This document shows, one piece after another, positions 60,367 to 64,000 of a stretch of 64,000 nt of DNA. Position 1 is the stretch's first letter; every line of letters begins with the position of its first letter. The notes below the pieces were generated by a model. That model was not told the origin of the DNA. It did not search any database and saw nothing but the letters and a program-made list of their open reading frames with translations. This DNA is from Nemertoderma westbladi (lineage: Eukaryota; Xenacoelomorpha; Nemertodermatida; Nemertodermatidae). The translations under genes were made by a program, and so were the position numbers. The DNA lies in contig JAUCBJ010001293.1 in assembly GCA_032718475.1 (NCBI GenBank), forward strand, positions 1 through 64,000, written 5' to 3'.

Positions 60367-60930
60367 ATGGCGAGCCACAAAGTTAGAGGTGCCTTAGCAA
60401 ACTGACTGTATTAGAGTGAGTCAATTTTTGCAAATAGTTGTCGTCGTCGTTGTAACGAGTTCAACATGCCGAAAACCTCGTACGATTTAAACTCACTTAA
60501 AGGGGGGGGGGGGGGGGGGGCTGCTTCGGCTACGGATGGCGAAGGAAGTTTCTGTTCTCACAAACAAACCCAAACAAACCCATTTATTCCTTTATTTTTG
60601 GTAACCGCAATCGGTCTTCAGCCCTGCCGCTGCAGTCTGCCGATAGAGGGCGAAATGTATATGAGAATGAAAACCTTCTCTCGTTTCCTTGATTTTGATC
60701 CGTTTTAAGCTTAATCTTGGCATATGTACTAGATCACTGGCTGAGTCTTTCTGGGGGAGCTAATCCGTCTGCAGTTCTCCAATCTTCCATTAATTGCCGA
60801 AATACTTGAAATGAAAAAAATGTATGAGTTCTTAAACCGTCTGCAGTTGCACAGTCTGCCGCTAGAGGGTAAAAGTAATGTGGAAAAATCTGCTTACATT
60901 GCATAAAGCTCCATACCATTTTTAGGCAAC
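60367..60930 (-). repeat. Inverted relative of the 53.4-54.7 kb nested element
   Basis: Begins tggcgagccacaaagtt...gccttagc, the complement of the nested element's right end. It contains gtcgtcgtcgttgtaacg (the GAC seed, complement), gccgatagagggcgaaatgt and ctgccgctagagggtaaa (the ctctagcggcagac core, complement). A 19-base G run at 60502-60520 interrupts it. Confidence 0.7.
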
Positions 60931-60974
60931 CACCAGAAGTCTGGGAAATCCAGCCAAGTATCTACCTGTTGACT

Positions 60975-61457
60975 TACATAGGAGTACACTCAGAATCACT
61001 AGAGGGAGCCTAGTTAGAACAGGCTGCTTCTAGTGTTGGTCTTTTTGTTTACTCCAAGAAGTCCGAAATTTTGACAGTTAACTTTGAAAGTCCTCAAGAA
61101 ATGCCTGATCGTATGAGCATACTATAAGCTCGAAGGATTGTTTGCTTGAGCATATTGACGACTTCTGTTACCTGGAATCATGGATCCGGAAGTCAGGTGA
61201 GGACCTTCGAATACGTAAGGGAATGTCATGGGCACCATTTAATGGGTTTTCCCGCATTTGGAAGTCATCGAGAATTAATCGGAAACTTAAGGTCTGATTA
61301 TTTAGAGCAGCAGTAGTTCCAGTACTCCTCTATGCGAGGCCATGTTGGGCTCTAACTGCTGAGGACACCAAATCTCTGGATGGCACATTCACAAGAATGC
61401 TACGTCGGGTTCACTGTGTCAAGTACAATGCACACATCTCCAACCAGACACTACTGT
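60975..61457 (+). pseudogene. Reverse transcriptase fragment of the same non-LTR family
   Basis: Reads, with stops and shifts, the same stretch as the minus-strand fragment at 15232-15700: cagaatcactagagggagcc, gttaactttgaaagtcctca, gacttctgttacctgga, ggaccttcgaatacgtaagg, gtagttccagtactcctcta and gttcactgtgtcaagtacaa. It ends at ccaaccagacac. Nucleotide identity to the 15-kb fragment appears high, but the frame is more damaged. Confidence 0.85.
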
Positions 61458-61664
61458 ATTATTTTATTTTATTGCTTTGCTGACCAATTTAAATTTATAA
61501 CTCAGATACCAACGTAAATAATTTCTAGAAAGGTTTTTTAGACAATAAGGCACTTAAGACCGGTTTACACGTGACATATTTTTCGATAATTTGTTCAGCA
61601 ACTTAATTTTGAACAACTTAGGGTACAGTCATAGGCGTACAAGGTGGGGGGAGGGGGGCTGCAG

Positions 61665-61689
61665 CCCCCCCCCCCCCCCCCCCCCCCCC
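61665..61689. repeat. Poly-C tract of 25
   Basis: Uninterrupted C run, flanked on the left by ggtggggggaggggggctgc, so the region can form a G/C-run hairpin. Confidence 0.97.
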
Positions 61690-61708
61690 TGTGAACCAAA
61701 AGTGGGGG

Positions 61709-61815
61709 CGAAAAATCCGACGAGGGAGAATGACATTCTCCCTCGTCGGATTTTTCGATCGATTCGTCGGATTGATTATATTTTTCGCCACATTGTGGCG
61801 AAAAATATAATCAAT
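61709..61815. repeat. Second pair of perfect palindromes with one-base centres
   Basis: Palindrome C: arms 61709-61732 and 61734-61757 (24 bp, cgaaaaatccgacgagggag...) around a single A. Palindrome D: arms 61771-61792 and 61794-61815 (22 bp, attgattatatttttcgcca...) around a single T. The 13-base spacer repeats gattcgtcgga from the arms. Confidence 0.95.
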
Positions 61816-62920
61816 GGAGAAGAAGGGGAGAATGAGAGAGTGGAAAATAAAATCAACATCCAAAGTATAAATAATAATTGACCACATTTCTAATTTGTTT
61901 TATTACTTTATTATTTATTTTATTATTATAGATTTGTATCAATTTGTAGTAATTGTACTTTTCGAACGTTCCGTACAGCGTTCCTTCTGTATTTCTCATA
62001 GTACATGTTCCGATTGCTTAGTACGTTTTGCCTATGTAACTTTCTTTGAATGTGTTGTTGTATAATCTTTCAAATTAAATATTAAATTTGTATTTTATTA
62101 TTTAATTCCTTAAGTCTATTAGCCTCATTTATCCGTCTATGTCTAGGCGGGTTTATATAAACCCCACCATCCATTCCAATTTATTAGTCAACATGTATTG
62201 CATAACGTCGCATAAGATTCAGCGCTTCAACTGCTTTCAAAATAGTGTTTGGCGGCGCGGGTTCGAATCCAACTAAATGCTGTAGAAATTTTGCTTCTAA
62301 TTGTTCTGTCCCAAGCATTTGGACATTAGTGCCTACGCAAACCCATCCCTTATAGGTAACAGCCAAGAGATAGGATCCTGTGGGTTATTTCGTGTTTCAC
62401 ACTTTTATTTTATTTAATTAGTCATATATTGCCTTGCCCCATACAGTTATTCTGCTGTCTACTGTACAGCATGACTACACGAAGTAGCTACTTCAACTAT
62501 TTATTAATATTGATTCCACACTTTCTTGTAGCGGTACGCCAAAGTCACCATCCGTGGATTATGTAACGGCTGGCACATTTTTTTGTAGGAAAGTAAGTCA
62601 GTCTAGTTACTTTATTTCATAAACACCAATTATTTATTCATATAAACTGCATCCTTTATTAACATTGCGCTACTTTGCATCCACTATGATGTAATAACCG
62701 TTACTAAAGGCCGGTACGTGGCAACTTTCTCAACAACTTTATGAAAAACTCAGGTTGTCGAACAAAAAAGTTGCCACGTGTGCACTTGCTTTAATGCACA
62801 TTATTACTTTATGTAAATGTATACTGTATTTAGGTAGTGTTTATTTACGTAGTTAAATTCAATCACAGAGAAGTTTGCATTTTCCTTCGTGAAGAGTAAA
62901 TCGTTTACTGTAACTCTACA
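61816..62920. other. Spacer and 5' flank of the secreted-protein exon
   Basis: AT-rich. A tRNA-type B-box word ggttcgaatcc occurs at 62268, without a foldable tRNA around it. A weak hairpin cgtggcaactt/aagttgccacg lies at 62716-62775. The promoter of the next gene is presumably near 62800-62900 but not identifiable. Confidence 0.45.
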
Positions 62921-63040
62921 ATGTTAAAGGCAATGTCGTCTCTACTCCTGTTAACGTCTCTAATCCTGGCAGCTCTTTTAGCTGTTGAGTGCCTTGGAGA
63001 AAACAATCGGGACTCAGAAGATTTGGTTGAAAGAGACACT
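62921..63040 (+). CDS. First coding exon of a predicted secreted protein (partial)
   Basis: I do not recognise the gene. The exon encodes 40 residues: MLKAMSSLLLLTSLILAALL then AVECLG, a textbook signal peptide (basic n-region, leucine-rich h-region, likely cleavage after CLG or nearby). A polar, acidic stretch ENNRDSEDLVERDT follows. Directly after codon 40, in phase 0, stands GTAAGT (63041-63046), an ideal splice donor; the open frame beyond it is intron. A signal peptide plus short acidic segment on the first exon is typical of small secreted precursors such as neuropeptides or antimicrobial peptides, but the mature part is not in view. The 24-bp array from 63521 would lie in intron 1. Confidence 0.7.
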
Positions 63041-63046
63041 GTAAGT

Positions 63047-63520
63047 TCGTTCTTAAAGCAAAATTGTCATACAATATGTACCGTAGCCACTGAACATAAA
63101 CTTACTACTGATACTTACGATAGTATTATAAAAAAAAGAACCAACTTCGCTGAAAATTCTTGATTTGGTAGATGCTGTAGGTCTACAGTACATCAAATTA
63201 CCATCCATGAACATCCAGTCTTTTGCATTATTTACCGCATCATAATGTTCTAAAACCAGTTTTGACTACAACGTCCCTGAGAATTATTGTATTTCATTCG
63301 AACCAGCAGTCATATCCAAAGTCTAAATGATAGTTTGTATTCAGGTTCTAATTTATATAATTTGTTGTGCAATTTAATACTACGTTTTAGACTTCAACAT
63401 TATTGTGCGCTATTGCGGAAATTGAAAAAGCATTTTTTTCAAGTAGGACTTGATGTATCAGACAGTTATTGTACACGTTTTTATGGCCCGTGAACCCAAT
63501 GGATCTATATAGTAAGTTGT
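63047..63520 (+). other. Presumed intron 1, no second exon identified
   Basis: No acceptor with a phase-compatible frame was found. An accag followed by ttttgactacaacgtccct at about 63258 is acceptor-like but gives an immediate stop in phase 0. Confidence 0.4.
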
Positions 63521-64000
63521 TTGGGTTAGGAGGTTGGGCGTTGTTTGGGTTAAGAGGTTGGGCGTTGTTTGGGTTAGGAAGTTGGGCGTTGTTTAAGTTA
63601 GGGGATTGGGCGTTTTGGGATTAGGAGGTTGGGAGTTGTTTGGGTTAGGAGGTTGGGCGTTGTTTGGGTTAGGAGGTTGAGCGTTGTTTGGGTTAGGAGG
63701 TCGGGTGTTGTTTGGGTTAGGAAGTTGGGCGTTGTTTGGGTTATGAGGTTGGGCGTTGTTTGGGTTAGGAAGTTGGGCGTTGTTTAAGTTAGGGGATTGG
63801 GCGTTTTGGGATTAGGAGGTTGGGAGTTGTTTGGGTTAGGAGGTTGGGCGTTGTTTGGGTTAGGAGGTTGAGCGTTGTTTGGGTTAGGAGGTTGGGCGTT
63901 GTTTGGGTTAGGAAGTTGGGCGTTGTTTAAGTTAGGGGATTGGGCGTTTTGGGATTAGGAGGTTGGGAGTTGTTTGGGTTAGGAGGTTGGGCGTTGTTTG
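63521..64000 (+). repeat. 24-bp minisatellite (ttgtttgggttaggaggttg-ggcg)
   Basis: About 20 units to the window end. A variant block with gtttaagttaggggattggg recurs at 63591, 63781 and 63924 (spacing about 191 and 143 bp, near multiples of 24), a higher-order pattern. Contains gggttagg but is not a telomere repeat. Confidence 0.95.

Noticed and set aside
62240-62310. Possible tRNA gene (B-box ggttcgaatcc)
   Set aside because: No matching T-stem, acceptor stem or A-box spacing; at most a SINE remnant.
63521-64000. Telomere-like sequence (gggttagg)
   Set aside because: The period is 24 bp with a non-telomeric consensus, and it lies in the presumed intron of a gene.

Overview
This is a window of an AT-rich animal genome, dominated by non-coding repeats. 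The one clearly intact gene is a 1,081-residue WW-WW-MyTH4-RhoGAP protein, orthologous in layout to ARHGAP39 (Drosophila Vilse/CrossGAP). Splice-site-bearing exons, non-LTR retrotransposon debris, TTAA-, TA- and 9-bp-duplicating DNA elements and very many minisatellites all point to an invertebrate metazoan. The 8-bp palindromes TAGGCCTA and TACCGGTA are strikingly frequent. I lean towards an echinoderm or other invertebrate deuterostome, but cannot prove it from the sequence.

Layout. 1-8.2 kb holds minisatellites (37/42-bp, 18-bp, 60-bp and 19-bp units) and a 150-bp tandem repeat; two of the arrays have short inverted copies of themselves 1 kb or so away. 8.9-9.1 kb has a weak candidate exon. 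10.3-11.8 kb is a 65-bp satellite. 13.6-20.3 kb is a giant interrupted inverted repeat, interrupted by non-LTR reverse transcriptase fragments and by a 710-bp TTAA-flanked MITE whose empty site survives in the other arm. 20.5-21.9 kb is a fold-back element with a 9-bp target duplication. 24.1-27.4 kb is the GC-rich, intronless ARHGAP39-like gene. 28-38 kb is mostly unique spacer with a 63-bp satellite. 38.3-40.0 kb is a TIR-bounded element filled with a 14-bp minisatellite, followed by an 8-kb 21-bp satellite (40.1-48.0 kb) that is open in several frames on both strands by chance of unit length.

From 48 kb on: a degenerate 5' half of a non-LTR element, a pair of perfect odd-centred palindromes, a 22-bp satellite, then a 5.8-kb DNA transposon (53.22-59.04 kb). 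It carries a decayed IS3-like DDE integrase on the plus strand facing a decayed, intron-containing SAM-like/HECT ubiquitin-ligase-type gene on the minus strand. Its ends are about 170-bp inverted repeats made of small palindromic units. A second transposon, containing 314-bp tandem units and a GAC microsatellite, is nested inside it. After it come a near-perfect 301-bp hairpin MITE, another reverse transcriptase fragment, a second palindrome pair, and at 62.9 kb the first coding exon of a predicted secreted protein ending in a consensus splice donor. The window ends inside a 24-bp minisatellite.

The genes do not form a pathway. The functional content is one Rho-GAP gene and the start of one secretory gene; the transposon pair (integrase plus HECT protein) forms one mobile unit, here inactive by frameshifts and stops. 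Most long open frames elsewhere arise because repeat units are multiples of three bases.
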